A stretch of 64,000 nucleotides of DNA from Alligator mississippiensis (GCF_030867095.1 NC_081827.1:217437810-217501809), one strand, 5' to 3'. Shown: positions 11,129-23,390, numbered from the stretch's first letter. Notes: a model not told the origin generated them from the sequence alone. Numbers and translations: made by a program.

Positions 11129-12445
11129 TGTGGCAGAGCACAGGTTGTGCCTGCCACTTTAAGAGGTTTGAGCAGGCTGGAAAGCAGCTGGCAGGTGCAG
11201 TGAGGCCCAATTGGTCAATCACATGACCACAAGAGGGCCCCTGAATTGGAGGAGGCCTGGGCAGCTTCAATATAAGCCCAGGCCCTAGGAGCTGAGCTGG
11301 CAACTAGGGAACCGAAGGGTGAACATCTTCTGGCTGGAGAACGGTTGCTCCCAGAACACCTGGAGGTCAAGGGCAGGAACTGTGGGGATGGAGAAGATTC
11401 CTAGTTCTGGGCATGACCTGAAACTACACCCTGCTGGGGTTGGATGGTGTGGTGGGGCGGCCTGTGGCAGGGCAGTCTCCAAGAAATGCCACACCTGTGC
11501 CTCCCTAGTGAAAGGTGAATATGAGGTGCAGGAACGCATCAGCCCCCACTGCCTTGTGGGTCTGCCCATGGAGGAGAGAAGCTAGGGGAGCACAACTTGA
11601 CAGAAAAGCACAAGGCCAAGGCCCACAGAGTAGGGCCTGAGGCCCATGGAGCATAAGGCCCAGAAGCCACAGTGAGGGGGTGGAGTGAGAGCCAGAGGCT
11701 GTATAGAGTAGGGTCCATGGGGGGCCTGAAGGACTGTGCATAGGCTGGCTGGAGTAGAGGCCCGGTGAGGGACAGAGAGCAAGCGAGCCCAGTGAAGATG
11801 GAGCAGTGGGTCCAGAGTAACTATGTGGTCTGTGTCTGTGGAGGGGCCCAAGAAGGCAGACCTACATGGGAAAGAGGGCTTGGTGCTCAATAACCTACCC
11901 ATAGAACCTTGACTGGTCAATGCTGGGGCCAGGACCATGAGGGGGGAAGGGCCAGAGTGCCCATTGCACGGGATGGCCAGAGCTGGGGGCAGGGAGTGGA
12001 GGTGTGAAGTTGGTTTGGAGTCCCAACTGGCCTAAAGACAAATCCAGGGCCTGTGAAGCCAAAGGTCCTGGAGAAGGGCCTCTGCCAAGAGGAAGAGGCA
12101 GGGGGGGTGGGGAGTTTGCAGCCCAGGATGATGGCAGAGGTTAGGCCACCTGAGTAGGAGGGATCCAGATTAGGCTCCAAATGTCAGTCTGGAATATAGT
12201 GGAGTCTAGCGTGGGGCCGGAGCCATATAGTAATGCTGTCAATGAGGCATGGGACACAGTGATGGTGTGGTATAGAGCCATATATTATCCCTTGGCATCA
12301 GGGCATTAAATGGGCAGCCTCCCACATAGGAACAACTTTTCAGTTGCATCAAAGGCATGGCAAGTGAGTCAGGTCAGCGGACTGCCCTAGACAGTTGGTA
12401 GGAAGGCCAACAATTGAACTGGTCACAAGATAGCCCCCTGTCACA
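11129..12445 (+). mobile_element. Solo-LTR-like element
   Basis: The element begins TGTGGCAGAGCACAGG and ends CCCCCTGTCACA, nearly the same ends as the better-defined LTR at 21307-22378. It shares further blocks with that copy, for example the GACCTGAAACT-CACCCTGC segment and the AAATGCCA...GTGAAAGGTGA segment. A TATA-like box lies at 11271-11275. The flanking five bases (CCTGC versus TGTGC) do not form a clean duplication, so the flanks have diverged or one end is imprecise. No internal retroviral genes are present. Many short open frames inside are composition artefacts. Confidence 0.7.
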
Positions 12446-13135
12446 TGTGCTCTGAAGAGTTTCCTTTATTACTAAGTGAAATAAAGCAGGAAAGTAGAAC
12501 AAGAAGACTCACTATTTTCTTAGTTGGGATTTGGGATCTGCTCATCATCTGCATTAAATGTTTGATTAAGATGTTCTCCCTTCTTTCAGTTTGTACTACA
12601 AATTGTCTTTGTATCTTGGTATGTTAATAATACATAGCTGGAATTAATTCCTGGTTCCTTCATGGAAATTTTGCCTTTGACTTCTGTAGGCTCAGGAATT
12701 TACCCCAAGGGCATTCTTTGAGCACCTACACAAAAAGCCTTTCCTATCCACAAGAGTGGAGGGAGGGCTCCAACAATTTAGGGTTGTATTTACAACCCCA
12801 CCACAACTGAATGGTCTTTTTTATGGTGAAGGGAAGCCACAGAGTTTGGACAGTGGGAGCAGTGGGGAGCAATTGCACTCCACTGGAGATAAGTAGCTGG
12901 ATTTCTACTTTGATAGCTGGTGATGAAATATTACCTCCAGATTCCTTCCCAGGTGCTAACAAGGCAGTTCAGGTACCCTACCACTATAATCCCAGTTCCT
13001 CCAGAAGCTCTATAGATGGAGTGTGTCTCTATAGACCAGGAAGGTTTTTAGATTGATTGCCAATACCCATGTGTTCTTCCTTTGCTAACTTTGAAGATTT
13101 CTAAGCCCCTTCTATTTGCAAGGAATTCAATAAAT

Positions 13136-15174
13136 AGGGTAAGCATACATCCCAGGTTGCCCAGGACAGTTCGGGATTTTTGGAAACTAGTCCCAACCTG
13201 CTGGTAAAAACTAAAATGATCATCCTGAGCACAAACTGTAAAATAGGAAGCCCTAAAGCAGTGTTTCTCAACCTTTTAAGTAGCAAGTACCCCCTAGCAT
13301 GAAAAATGTTAATAAGTACCCCAACACTCAATTTTTTTCCAGGGGATTCTGTGTGCCATATGTTGGAAGAAGGGCTGTGTATATAAGGCTGTGATAGATG
13401 TCCAATCTGGTGTGGGTAGCATTGCCACCTTTTACACCAGGGGTGCACAACTCAAGTATGTACCTGGGCTAGAAGTGATGTTGGCCAAAACTAGGAGGGT
13501 TGAACCAAATTTTTTCCATAGTTTTGAGAGGAGGAAGGGGCAAGAGAGATGGGGAAAGAGGGTGAGAGAAAGAGATGGACAAGGAGGCAGCTGCTGCCAG
13601 CCATGGAGCCTGGGCTGCTCCCAGCAGGCGGCTGGGAGGCTGCAAGCCCTGCTGCAAGCAGCCCAGGCTCTGTGACTGGCAGCAGCTACCCAGAACCTGG
13701 GCTGGCTGCAGCCAAGAGACTGAAAAGAGCTGCTCCGGGCTCCAGCATCATTTCCATACCGGCAGGTGCATATGTGCCTCGGAGCAGATGGTGTGGCAGG
13801 CCCTGAGGCAGCGCAGCCTGGAAAAGCCTGGTGCCACTGCTGGCCCCTGCCTGTAGCCAGCCTGGGCTCTGGGCAACTGCAGCAGGCAGGCTGCAAACAG
13901 CTTCACTGGGCTCCGCAGTCCCGGCATCCACTCCATACCAGCGACTGCGCATGTGCCTAAGAGCAGGGGGCAGGGTGTGAGGGTTGCGCTCTCTCAGACC
14001 CTATCCCTGCTCTCTGCTCTGAGGCGCACGTGCAGTCACTGCTGGCACAGAGCTGATCCTGGGCTCCAGAGCCCGGTGCAGCCATTTGTAGCCAGCCTGG
14101 GCTCTGGGCAGCTGCATCGGGCAGGTTGCAAACAGCTGCACTGGGCTCCACAGCCCCAGCACTAGTTCCATGATGGCAGTGACTGCATGCATGCCTCAGA
14201 GCAGAGAGCAGGGATAGCATCTGAGACAGCACAACCCTCCCTTGCTCTCTGCTCTGAGACACACTCAGAGCAGTCATTGGTATGTGCAGTCATTGGTATG
14301 GAGCAGATACTAGGTTTGTGAAGCCCGGTGCAACTGTTTGCAGCAAGCCTGCTGTAGCTGGCCAGAGTCCAGGCTAGCTACAGGTGGGGGCCAGCAGCAG
14401 CACCAGGCTTTTCCCAGTGTTCAGCGGCTGCGCTGGAGGCAGGTTGGGGAGGGTTATGGTGAATATTGGGGTAGCAGAAGCCCCCCTCCCATCACCGCAA
14501 CTTGCCCCGAGTGCCAGGAAGAGCCCGGTGCCACCGCCAGCCCCAGCTTCCAGCAGCAGCCTGCTCCCTCCCACACACAGTGAATGGGACCCTGGGTGGA
14601 CTGGGTCCTGGGGCAATCCCCACAGTGCAGGAGGGAGTGGAGCAGTCTTGGTCTACCCCCCCCCCCCCCCAAGCCCAGGCAGTATAAAGAGAGCATGTGG
14701 CTGGGTCAGCTGGGACTGCATGGGTATCTGTGTGCCCACTCTCCCCCTCATGCAGCAGCCTGTGGCCAGCTTGGGTGGGGAGGCAAGCAGCTGGATATGA
14801 ACCCGATAGCAGCAGGGGGAGCAGCGGCACCCCCTTGCTACAGGGGTTTTGGGTGCCCATGTATCCCTTGCCTGTGTCTTGCATAGGGGCATGTGTACCC
14901 CCAGGGGCATGTGTACCACGGGTTGAGAAACTAGTCCCTAGAAGACAGCAAAATTATCCTAATACGTTCAATTGATTAGCGGAGGAATGACCATTACAAG
15001 GGTGATTTCTTTAACACAGGGAAGTAAAGAACAATGGATAATTAATGGACCATTGACTCCTTAGCTGCCTGAATAGTAATACCAGTGATGCCTCTGTTTG
15101 CAGTGTGGGGAGGAGGGAATGTGGGGGGGAGAAAGGCAGTGTCCTAGATTTTGCATTGTCTCATATGATCACCC
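13136..15174. mobile_element. DNA element of AGGGTNACCATA type carrying a nested hAT
   Basis: The left end AGGGTAAGCATACATCCC and the right end, which read in reverse is TGGGTGATCATATGAGAC, look like the two ends of one DNA element. The same kind of terminus appears alone near 19795, 27700 and 44955. The interior is mostly the younger hAT at 13259-14935. Without it, about 360 bases of the older element remain. Superfamily is not certain. Confidence 0.45.
13259..14935. mobile_element. Non-autonomous hAT-like element with central palindrome
   Basis: The terminal inverted repeats are CAGTGTTTCTCAACC on the left and, read in reverse on the right, ACTAGTTTCTCAACC. Imperfect 8-bp flanks CCCTAAAG (13251-13258) and CCCTAGAA (14936-14943) fit a hAT target duplication. 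No transposase is present. The interior is GC-rich and self-complementary: the block at 13977-14024 is inverted at 14193-14240, and the match extends both inward and outward around a centre near 14108, the midpoint of the element. A roughly 235-bp direct period is also visible (13853 versus 14088). Confidence 0.72.
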
Positions 15175-15635
15175 AAACAATAGGGAACTTTATTTAGGTT
15201 TCAACATACTAAAAGTTATTCTGTAACTATCAGAAAATCCATATTTTGTATTGGTTGTCATTCAAATAGGGCTATTGTTGTATTCCACTATCTGTCATCT
15301 CTTGTCTGAGTATATTTTAGCTTGATTTCCTTCCAATGTAGTAGCAAGGCATTGTAAGCTTTGATGGGTTACTTTGTGACCATGGTGTGCCAGTGGGGGG
15401 ACCCTTTTGTAAAATTGGTTCCCTGAAAATGTAAGAGTCTGGACCCACTAGTCCAGGAGGTTTCTTCTGTTCCTGTGATCCTGTGTTTTAAAATGTAAGC
15501 TGTTGGGAGTAGGGTGAAATGTGGTGGGATGGGGCAGTTAGGGAAAGGCTTCATCTTTGTTCTGTGTTTGACCAGCACCTAGAACACATCAACTTTAGAA
15601 GAAATGCCAGGAACAGAATTTGTGACACAAGCATT

Positions 15636-16217
15636 TCATAGTTGGTTGGGAGGGCCTTTGCAAGATTTGGTTGCCTAGAGAAATTCATCACAATGGCTCA
15701 GCAATTCCACAAAAGCATGCTCGCTCATGTTGTGGATGACAGTGAGTCATCTGAACCATTCCCAGTCACCAGTGGGGCCAAGCAAGGCTATGTGTTGGCC
15801 CCAACCCTCTCAAGTAAGATGTTCTCTGCCATGCTTACAAATGCCTTTCGTGACTGTGACATGGGGATTCACATCGGATACCAGACTGATGGCAAACTTC
15901 AATTTGAGGAGACTATAAGAGAAGACAAAGTGACTGTGTTCTGTTTGCTGATGGCTGTTCCCTGAATGCAAAATCTGAGTCTGACATGCAGTGGAGTATG
16001 AACCACTTCTCTTCAGCGTGTGACAACTTTGATCTCACAGTCAACACTAGAACAGAAGTGGCACACCAATCTGCACTTGGAAAGCCTTGCATAGGGCCTG
16101 CCATCACAGTGAATGGCCAGTCCCTCCAGGCTGTGGGCAAATTGACCTATCTCTGCAGTATACTATCATGCACAGTTCACACTGATGCAAGCAATGCCAG
16201 AATTGCTAAAGCAAGCT
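15636..16217 (+). pseudogene. LINE reverse transcriptase fragment (left part)
   Basis: This is a decayed reverse transcriptase of a non-LTR retrotransposon. The frame 15642-15965 shows FARFGCLEKFITMAQQFHKS and the motif B-like segment GAKQGYVLAPTL (normally GVKQGC). A frameshift follows, and the catalytic box reads FADG at 15944-15955, so the second aspartate of the usual FADD is lost. The new frame continues with VNGQSLQAVGKLTYL and ARIAKAS, where it is cut by a hAT insertion at 16218. The right part resumes at 16934. The clade is not CR1; I cannot name it with certainty. A matching endonuclease remnant lies at 55054-55511. Confidence 0.8.
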
Positions 16218-16933
16218 TAGGGCTGTGCAAAATGGCACCGTTCCCTTTCGACATGAGTTCCGAGGTTTTGACAGAACAGTGTTTTGTTTCGAATTTCATT
16301 TCTATTTGAAACAGCTGTTCTGTTTTGCTTTGTCAAAACAGTTAAGGCTGTTTTCAATGTCTTGCCCATTAGCTATAATGGGGAAGCTTGAAACCACCTT
16401 TCTCATCTGGCAGGCAAATCGGGGCTGCGAACTCCTGATCATCTTGCCAGATGAGGGAGGGAAGCCGGTGCTGCTGCCTGGGACTGGGGGAAGGGAACTG
16501 AGCCTGATTGCTCAGTTCACCTCCCCAGCTGGGATGACTTCCCATCCCCACCCCGATCATAGGGCTGGGGAGGGGAACTCAGCAATCAGGCTCAATTCCT
16601 TTCCCCAGCCCAATCACAGCACTTGAGAGGGGAACTGAGCCTGGGCTCAGTTCCCTTCCCCTGCGCTGTGATCAGCTTCCCACAGCCTGGTGGCAGGAGA
16701 TGGGGAGAGCCAGGGCTGTGCTCCTGGCTGCTGCTGGGAGCGCAGCCCTGGTTCTTTCCTGTCTCCCACCACCTCGCTGCTGGCTGCTTCAAAATTTGAC
16801 AGTTTCAAAACGTTTTGACTAGCCTTGTTTTGTTTTGAAGCCCTTAGTTTCAATCCAATTTTCCTGTTTTGAGCTCGAAATGAGTTGAAACAGGGGCAAA
16901 CCAAAACAGCCGGCGAAATTTTGCCCAGCCCTA
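16218..16933. mobile_element. hAT-like non-autonomous element inside LINE pseudogene
   Basis: The terminal inverted repeats are TAGGGCTGTGCAAAAT and, in reverse on the right, TAGGGCTGGGCAAAAT. The target GCAAGC(T/A) is duplicated at 16211-16217 and 16934-16940. Because the host is a coding relic, the duplication is independently confirmed: the two codons for Ala-Ser of the LINE occur on both sides. The interior has no transposase. It contains a 35-bp inverted repeat (16495-16529 with 16564-16598, centre near 16547) surrounded by weaker inverted similarity. Confidence 0.85.
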
Positions 16934-17700
16934 GCAAGCATGGCCTTTGGCATACTATGTACAAATGAGTGGGAGAGCAGAGGCATCAGTCAAAGAACAA
17001 AACTGAAGGTCCACAAAGCCATTGTGTTGCTAATCCTGATGCACGCATGCAAAACCTCAGTGGTGTACAGATACCATGCTATGAAGCTGAACCATTTTCA
17101 CATGGGCTGTCTGAAGAAACTGGCGAGGATCAGATGGCAAGACAAGGCTCCAGACACTGAGGTCCTTACACAGCGAGGTATTCCAAGCACCTACATTCTG
17201 TTCATGAAATCCAAATAAGATGGGTAGGCCACATCACCAGGATATCAGATGAGCGATTTGCCAAAGATCTTCTACAGTGAGCTGAAGGAAGGAAAGTGCT
17301 CTCAGGAAGGCCAGAAGAAACATTTCAAGGACTCCCTCAAGTCCATCCTTAACTTTTCAACATTGACCCAGTCTTAGGAAGATCTTGCTCATGATTGTTT
17401 CACCTGGCAAAGCTTCATCCATACTGAAGCTACAGTCCGTGAGTAGAAGAGAACTGTTGAGGCAGCACAGAAGTGCAAACACTAAGTCTTACAACAGCAG
17501 CATTTCTGCTGTTAATCAAGCAACCCAAAGCGGCTTCTCTTGCTCAGCGTGCCACAGATGGTTCAAAACATATTGGCCTGATCAGCCACTCGCATGCTCA
17601 TGCAAACCAAACCAACCAGTGATGTCATGGTCACCTTTGAATTCAAAGGACCAACAGCAACAATGGAATGCTGAACCAGCACCTAGTTCTGATCCATAAT
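16934..17700 (+). pseudogene. LINE reverse transcriptase C-terminal region (right part)
   Basis: This continues the LINE pseudogene after the hAT insertion. Readable segments are ESRGISQRTKLKVHKAIVL, LNHFHMGCLKKLARIRWQDKAPDTEVL, and, across a stop, WVGHITRISDERF. The terminal frame at 17385-17699 ends with SCSACHRWFK, which resembles the C-x2-C start of the zinc-finger-like tail seen at the end of this LINE type. Several stops and frameshifts show that it is long dead. Confidence 0.8.
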
Positions 17701-18993
17701 TAGGTCTCCTGGTAGATGCTATGGAATAGTGATGATAATTAATGTGCTTCATTTAGCAGAATTGTGAACAGCAGGGAAACAGTAAATGTCATGGGTGAGT
17801 GAAACACAGAAATATGTCAATAGGTCACAGGTGGTCCCCCTTGCCTTTAGTGCTCTAAACGTTTTGCTGGTCAGATACACTGTCCTGTGCTGTTGAAGGC
17901 TATGGACTGGTGTTATGTTAGTGTCAGGAAATATACAGTCTTTCCCACATACACACAATAAGTGCGCAGGCACTGAAGCAGTTTGTGGCAGAGAAAAAGG
18001 TAGGGGTTCTGCCACAAACACTTGGCTAGTTCAAACAGCAGTTTTACCAGAGCAAAGTTTTCTAGCACTCTGTGTAACACCCCAAAAGGGAGAGGGAGGG
18101 AGGAAGGAAGACTGGTGGCTGCCTAAGAGCCCACCCAGCTCTGCTGCCATCCCACCTTGAAGAGTCCCAGGACTCTCCAGGACCCAATGTGGCTGAGTGA
18201 AAAGTCCCAGAGACTCTAGGAATAGCTCAAGGTGTGACAGTGATTTAAGCTATCACTTGAGCCCTGTCTGGGGCTGCTCTAGCAGTGGCAAGAATTACTT
18301 CACCCTAAGCCTAGGTCCCTGCCTCCCTCCTCCGCAGTTTAATAGAGCTGGTGGAGTAAGCAAGCACATGATGGTGGGGTTAGGGTTAGTAAATTCCTGC
18401 TCACTGTAGGAGCCCAGGCAAGAGCTGGAGCTCTGGTAGCAACACTAGTGTTGGGTATGGCAGGTCAAGGAGTGCAGTTCTGCTCCTGCTGCCAGATAAT
18501 CATTGGCAGCCTGCCCCTTTCCTTGGCAGGGGAGAGGGCACACTGTTATTGACTGGTCTCCCCTGAAGGCAAGTGTGGAAAACCAAGGAGCAACCTTCTA
18601 CAGAGCCCTGGCTGGAGAGCTCTCCTTTGAAGGCTTTTGTAACTTTCCAACCAGGGGGCTAAGATGTTCATGCTCATTTTCTCATCGTACTTTCTAGTGC
18701 TGCAAATTTTCCCAGATGTTTGCATCGCTGCAATTGATTGCCAGTCTATAACCTGACTTGTCTGCCATGTCATAGATGGATAGATTAACAGAAGCAACTG
18801 GGGAAGGTAGTAATTTGCACATGTACATGAGAACGTACACATCCCAGGAACTAATTATATTCACTATTTCTCCCTCAGTCCTCTCAATTTTTTTTTTTTA
18901 ATTATTACCTTTCCTTCTCCCTTCTCCCAAAAAATCAAATAAAGCAGAGACCTGAAATTGGATCTCTCATATTGCAGTTAAGATGCTTTAGTT

Positions 18994-19092
18994 CAGGCTT
19001 GTCCAACATATGGCCCATGGGCCGCCATGCGGCCCGCCAAGCCATTTTATCTGGCCCAAAGTGTCCGCTCCATGGCACGGCAGCGGTGAGGT

Positions 19093-19139
<47 letters not shown>

Positions 19140-20118
19140 AAGTGTGTGGCAGTGAGCAGAGCCAGAACAGCTGTCAGGAGCACAGTGCCTTTCTCACCAC
19201 AGCCAGGGCTGCAGACTGGGGTGCTGGCCAGCCTGGGGTCTCTGCATGGGTTCTGTCTGACTCTCTCACCTCTGGCCCCGTCATCATCCTGACACCTGCA
19301 GCTGCATCCTGGCCATGAGTCCCTGGCTGGGCAGGGGCAGCCAGCACCAGCCTCACACTCCCCTCTCCGCTTAGGGCAGAATGTGGCCAGGCCAGACTGG
19401 GCTCTCCACATGGGGATGCAGTGTGGCTGACTTAGACTTAGCCCAGCAGCACACAGCCAGGATGCAGCAGCAGTTGCCAGAATGGGGCCAGAGCCATGAG
19501 TCAGAGCAGGGCAGACGGAGCACATGCAGCATTCCCAGCCTGGCCAGCACCCCAGTCCCCACCCCAGCCCATAGCCCTTGCTCCAGTGATAAAAGTACCA
19601 TGCTTCACAGCACATCCCAATAGCTGCTTTGGCTCTATCTGCTGCACCACACATGCGCTTGGAAACACACACACTCTCCCAGATTCCCACCAATCTGGTA
19701 CTTTTGCTTAAATTTTCTCCAGTGGCTGGGACATTGAGACAGCCTATAAAATCTGGGACTGCCTCAGCCAGTCCAGGATATATGGTCACCCAAATAGTCT
19801 AAATTATTTTTGTTGATACACTTGCATTATGCTTCTTCCATTCATTGAGAAGTGAGTAGAAGTGAAAGTGTTTATTTTAGTCAAGTGTTTGGTATTATTT
19901 CATTCTTGCTTTTATATTGTTTTTATTTTGGATTTTAAACCACATTTCCAGACCCATTTGATTGTCACCTCCTGCAACTTCGTTGGTGTCAAAGGTCACG
20001 CAACATCACTTCCTGATGTGATACCACTTTCTGTGAGGTCTCTGAATATGGCTCACAGGCCCACTGGGTGATAAAGTTCGTGATCCAGCCCCACATTCAA
20101 AAAGGTTGGACACCCCTG
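18994..20118. mobile_element. hAT element (Charlie-like ends) with central palindrome
   Basis: The terminal repeats are CAGGCTTGTCCAAC and, in reverse on the right, CAGGGGTGTCCAAC. An exact 8-bp target duplication CTTTAGTT lies at 18986-18993 and 20119-20126, diagnostic of a hAT transposition. No transposase remains. The interior includes a (CA)n run at 19094-19137 and a long imperfect palindrome centred near 19386. The 17-bp block at 19214-19230 is exactly inverted at 19541-19557, with matching sequence on both sides over about 19141-19650. A piece of an AGGGTGACCATA-type terminus at about 19740-19795 suggests a second nested fragment. Confidence 0.9.
19094..19137. repeat. (CA)n microsatellite
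   Basis: Twenty-two uninterrupted CA units lie inside the hAT element. It is probably polymorphic. It generates long artefactual His/Thr and Val/Cys frames on both strands. Confidence 0.98.
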
Positions 20119-21306
20119 CTTTAGTTCTTTTTTTTTTTTTTTTTCTTCTTTTTTCCATGAAAAGCTTTGAGAAGGTTTCTGTGTTATACCAATGAAGACA
20201 CAAACATTTTTGAAATCACAAAAGTTTCACAGAATGGGAAAACCATTTCCTGCTCAGCAATACATCAGATTTAAGGATACTCCAAAGAAAAAAGAAGCAA
20301 TTGATGGCAGTAAAATGAGACAGTATTATAGATACTGCTAGGCCTAGGTTTAGGAGGGGTTGGGTTGGGTTGGTTGTTTACTTGGTGACATGGTATATAC
20401 TGATATGAAACATTCATATAAAATTGATTTGCAAAATCTGAGTGAAATTAAAAAAAAAAATGATTGGGTTCTGTTTATGCATCCATCATTCATACTATAG
20501 CCTCAACAAAATACACCATTGATGCAAGACTCTATTTGGTGTGTTTTATATACCTAACTGAACTGTGAAAGCAAACAGCTACTACAGAAGAAAGGGTGTG
20601 TGTGATTATTTTTTTTTTTTTTTTTTTTAAGATGGAGTCACAGAAGGCAAAGCATTGTCTGTATTCTGCTTTAACAAATGCCAACACTTTGTATCTTTTC
20701 ATGTGCACTCTGTCAACAGAGGCGTTCAGAGAAATTACTGCTACTTCTCCATTCAGTCATATACATACACATATGTAACTAAACATTTTCTACATATTGA
20801 TTCATGTAGCAATACCCCCATATACGGTTGGATGAGGTGGTGGCTTACAGGTAGAGTTATTCCACTAATTCTGGTATCATTTAAATACTGAATTTTCAAC
20901 AAGCGGTTTGCCCTAATTTAGGAAGTTTGCCCTTTTAAACCTGTAAAAAGGGATTGATGATATGGCCCATCCTATGCAAAGATGCAAGGCGAGAGTTGAA
21001 ATTATTTTACTAATCTGCTGTTAACATATTGGATACATCTAAGAGAGTAATCTTTCATTGCCCTATTTGAGTGACAACCAATACAAAATACTGACTTTCT
21101 CACTGTTACAGAATACCTTTTAGTATGTTGATGATTCCAGTTGTTTCACAGACCTTGCTGAGGCCTGCTGGTCCACTGGGGCTAGTGCAACCATATTAGT
21201 GGATGAAAACTCTGCCTTCAATGTGTCTGGCAGTCTTTCAGTTGATCCCTCTTCTGGATATACATATGAAAATCTATTGAATTAAGTGGTACATGAAGAA
21301 CAATAG

Positions 21307-22378
21307 TGTGGCGGAGCACAGGGTGCTCCTGCCACTTCAAGGGCCTGGAGCTGGCAGCCTCCAGGTGCCTGATTACGGCAGCCATTTTGAGGCTTATATA
21401 AACCAGGCAGTTGGGCTGCAGGAGGTCAGGCAGCAACATCGCCTGGCTGTAGGGCTGCTGTGATTGACCTGGAGGTAAGGGAGCTATAAGGGGATGGTAG
21501 GAAGCTCCTGGTCATGACCTGAAACTGCACCCTGCCGGGAGTGGGTGGCCTGGTGGGGCTCTCAGTGGTGTGGGAGCCCCCAGGAAATGCCAGGCCAGTT
21601 ATCACCCTGATGAAAGGTGAGTCAGGGTGCCTTAACCCCTAGCTCCCACCGCCACCGGGTGGGTGACCCCTGAGTGTTATGGGGGCTGAGAGGGCCAGTG
21701 TTATGGGGGCTGAGAGGGCCAGTGTTATGGGGGGCCCAGAGAGGGTGGACCCCGAGAGTGGCAGTGATGTGGGCGAGGTGCTGCGGTGGCTCCTAGGAGG
21801 AAGGGAGTAGCGGCACGGTGAGGCCCGGAGATAGAGTGAGTGGCTAGAGAGACCCAGCCCGAAGGGGAGAGTACCCTTGACTGGCCCATGCTGGGGCCAG
21901 GACCAAGTGGGTCAAAAGGGCCGGGGGCCCACCGTGAGGGATGCCCAAGAGCCGGGGGCCTGGGGTCCCGACTGGCCTTAAGGTGGGCCAGGGCAAGAGG
22001 CTGAAGGTTCCGGGGGAACCACACCCGAGACAGGAAGATAGCTTCGGGTGGGTGAGGTAGCCCAGTTGACGGCGGAGTGGCCGCCTGTGTAGCGAAGATC
22101 ATAGTGGGGTCTTGCATGGAAGATTCTGGGGCCCAGTGTGGGGCCAGTGAGGTAGAGCACCATGATGCCATCTGCAAGACTTGGGCTGCGGTATTAGGGG
22201 AGGTTGGAGCCGCAGAGTGCCCCTTGGCATCGAGGCAGTACGAAGGGCAGCCTCCCGCTTAATTAACAACTTAATTGAACTAGTTATCATCAAAGGTGTG
22301 GCAGGTGAGATAGGCGGGCGGTTGCCCAGAGACAGGGGGCGGGCCATGGAGATCGGCCCGAGTAGGCCCTCTGTCACA
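21307..22378 (+). mobile_element. Solo LTR with perfect 5-bp TSD
   Basis: The element starts TGTGGCGGAGCACAGG and ends CCCTCTGTCACA, with canonical TG...CA termini. The duplicated target AATAG lies at 21302-21306 and 22379-22383. A TATA box (TATATAA) sits at 21395-21401, about 90 bases in, so the transcription start would be near 21425. No gag, pol or env flanks it, so this is a solo LTR left by recombination between two LTRs. The 5-bp duplication is compatible with some endogenous retroviruses or with Ty3/gypsy-type elements. A tandem doublet of about 27 bp (GGGGGCTGAGAGGGCCAGTGT-type) lies near 21680-21730. Confidence 0.88.
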
Positions 22379-22846
22379 AATAGTATGTAATGAATGCATT
22401 TTGTAGCTGAAATCAAGAAATGGTTACCTTAAAATCACTTAAGTGACCAGGAGGTGAACTTTGGTGCTAAAATAAAATGGCAAATGAGAATTTCTCTGCA
22501 CATACTTAAACTTTTTGTCTTGGAAAATGATTTCTTTAGGCAAACTAAATTTACGTGGTATAGGAAGTGTGCTTTAAATTAAGACATGAAACTTAATTTG
22601 CTGTCTGCAAATACCATCTATGTACTTAGTTGAGCATTGTAGCAGTGCCCATAGAGACTGTAATAGATGTCTGTCTCAGTTAATTTAAAATATTTGGTTT
22701 TTAAAGGTGTTTTGGTCCTCTGTCCACTTCAGTTTCCATTACAGGTAGTAGCTAAACAGCCATGCCTTAGTGCAGAGAGATTCAATTAAACTTTTAATCC
22801 ATACAATAACTTTATAGTCACTGTTCTCTGTGTTAACAGTTAACTA

Positions 22847-23390
22847 GGGCTATGCGAAGCTTCAAGTGCTGACTTGATTCGGTGGCCAAATCTCCAAATC
22901 CGAATCAAATCGGAGGATTAGTTAAAAGGTCTGAATCAATTCAGAGAGCTTCGGAGATTCAGGTAGTCCCCACCTGTAGCAGCAGGGAGCTGGACCTGGG
23001 CTCCATGCTGGTAAATAGTGGGCGGGGAAGGGGAAGTTGGAGGAGGGGGGAGAGGACCATGGGGGGGACCCCTGCCCATTGCCCCAGCTCCCCGTGCTCT
23101 AAAAAAAGCCCCTACTTACTGGCTGCTGCTGGGCAAGGGGGCAATCTTCGCTGCCCCACACTGCATGGGCGGGCTCTGACATGAGCCCACTGACACCCCC
23201 CTAATCTCCCAGCTCCCCATGGCTGCCCCACCTGCCCCAGCTCTGGCTGTTTAAGGAAAAAAACAAAACAGACTCACCAGCTGCTGCAGCAGCCTCAGGG
23301 CTTCTGGGGCTCCTGCAGAACCTTCCGCCTCCCGTGCAGTGCAGGGCAGCAGGGATCACCGCGCCCCCCAGGCAGGAACAAGCATCGGTC
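22847..23390. mobile_element. hAT-like fragment, left end only
   Basis: The left end TAGGGCTATGCGAAGCTTC resembles the termini of the element at 16218-16933. The following sequence has the TTCGG/CCGAA-rich subterminal pattern common in such elements. The interior contains two similar GC-rich blocks in direct orientation (CCCCAGCTC...GGCTGCTGCTG). I did not find a right terminal repeat or a target duplication, so the end is approximate. Confidence 0.35.

Noticed and set aside
18935..19789. 284-codon minus-strand frame
   Set aside because: It runs through a hAT element, its palindrome and a (CA)n repeat translated as alternating Val/Cys; there is no conserved motif.
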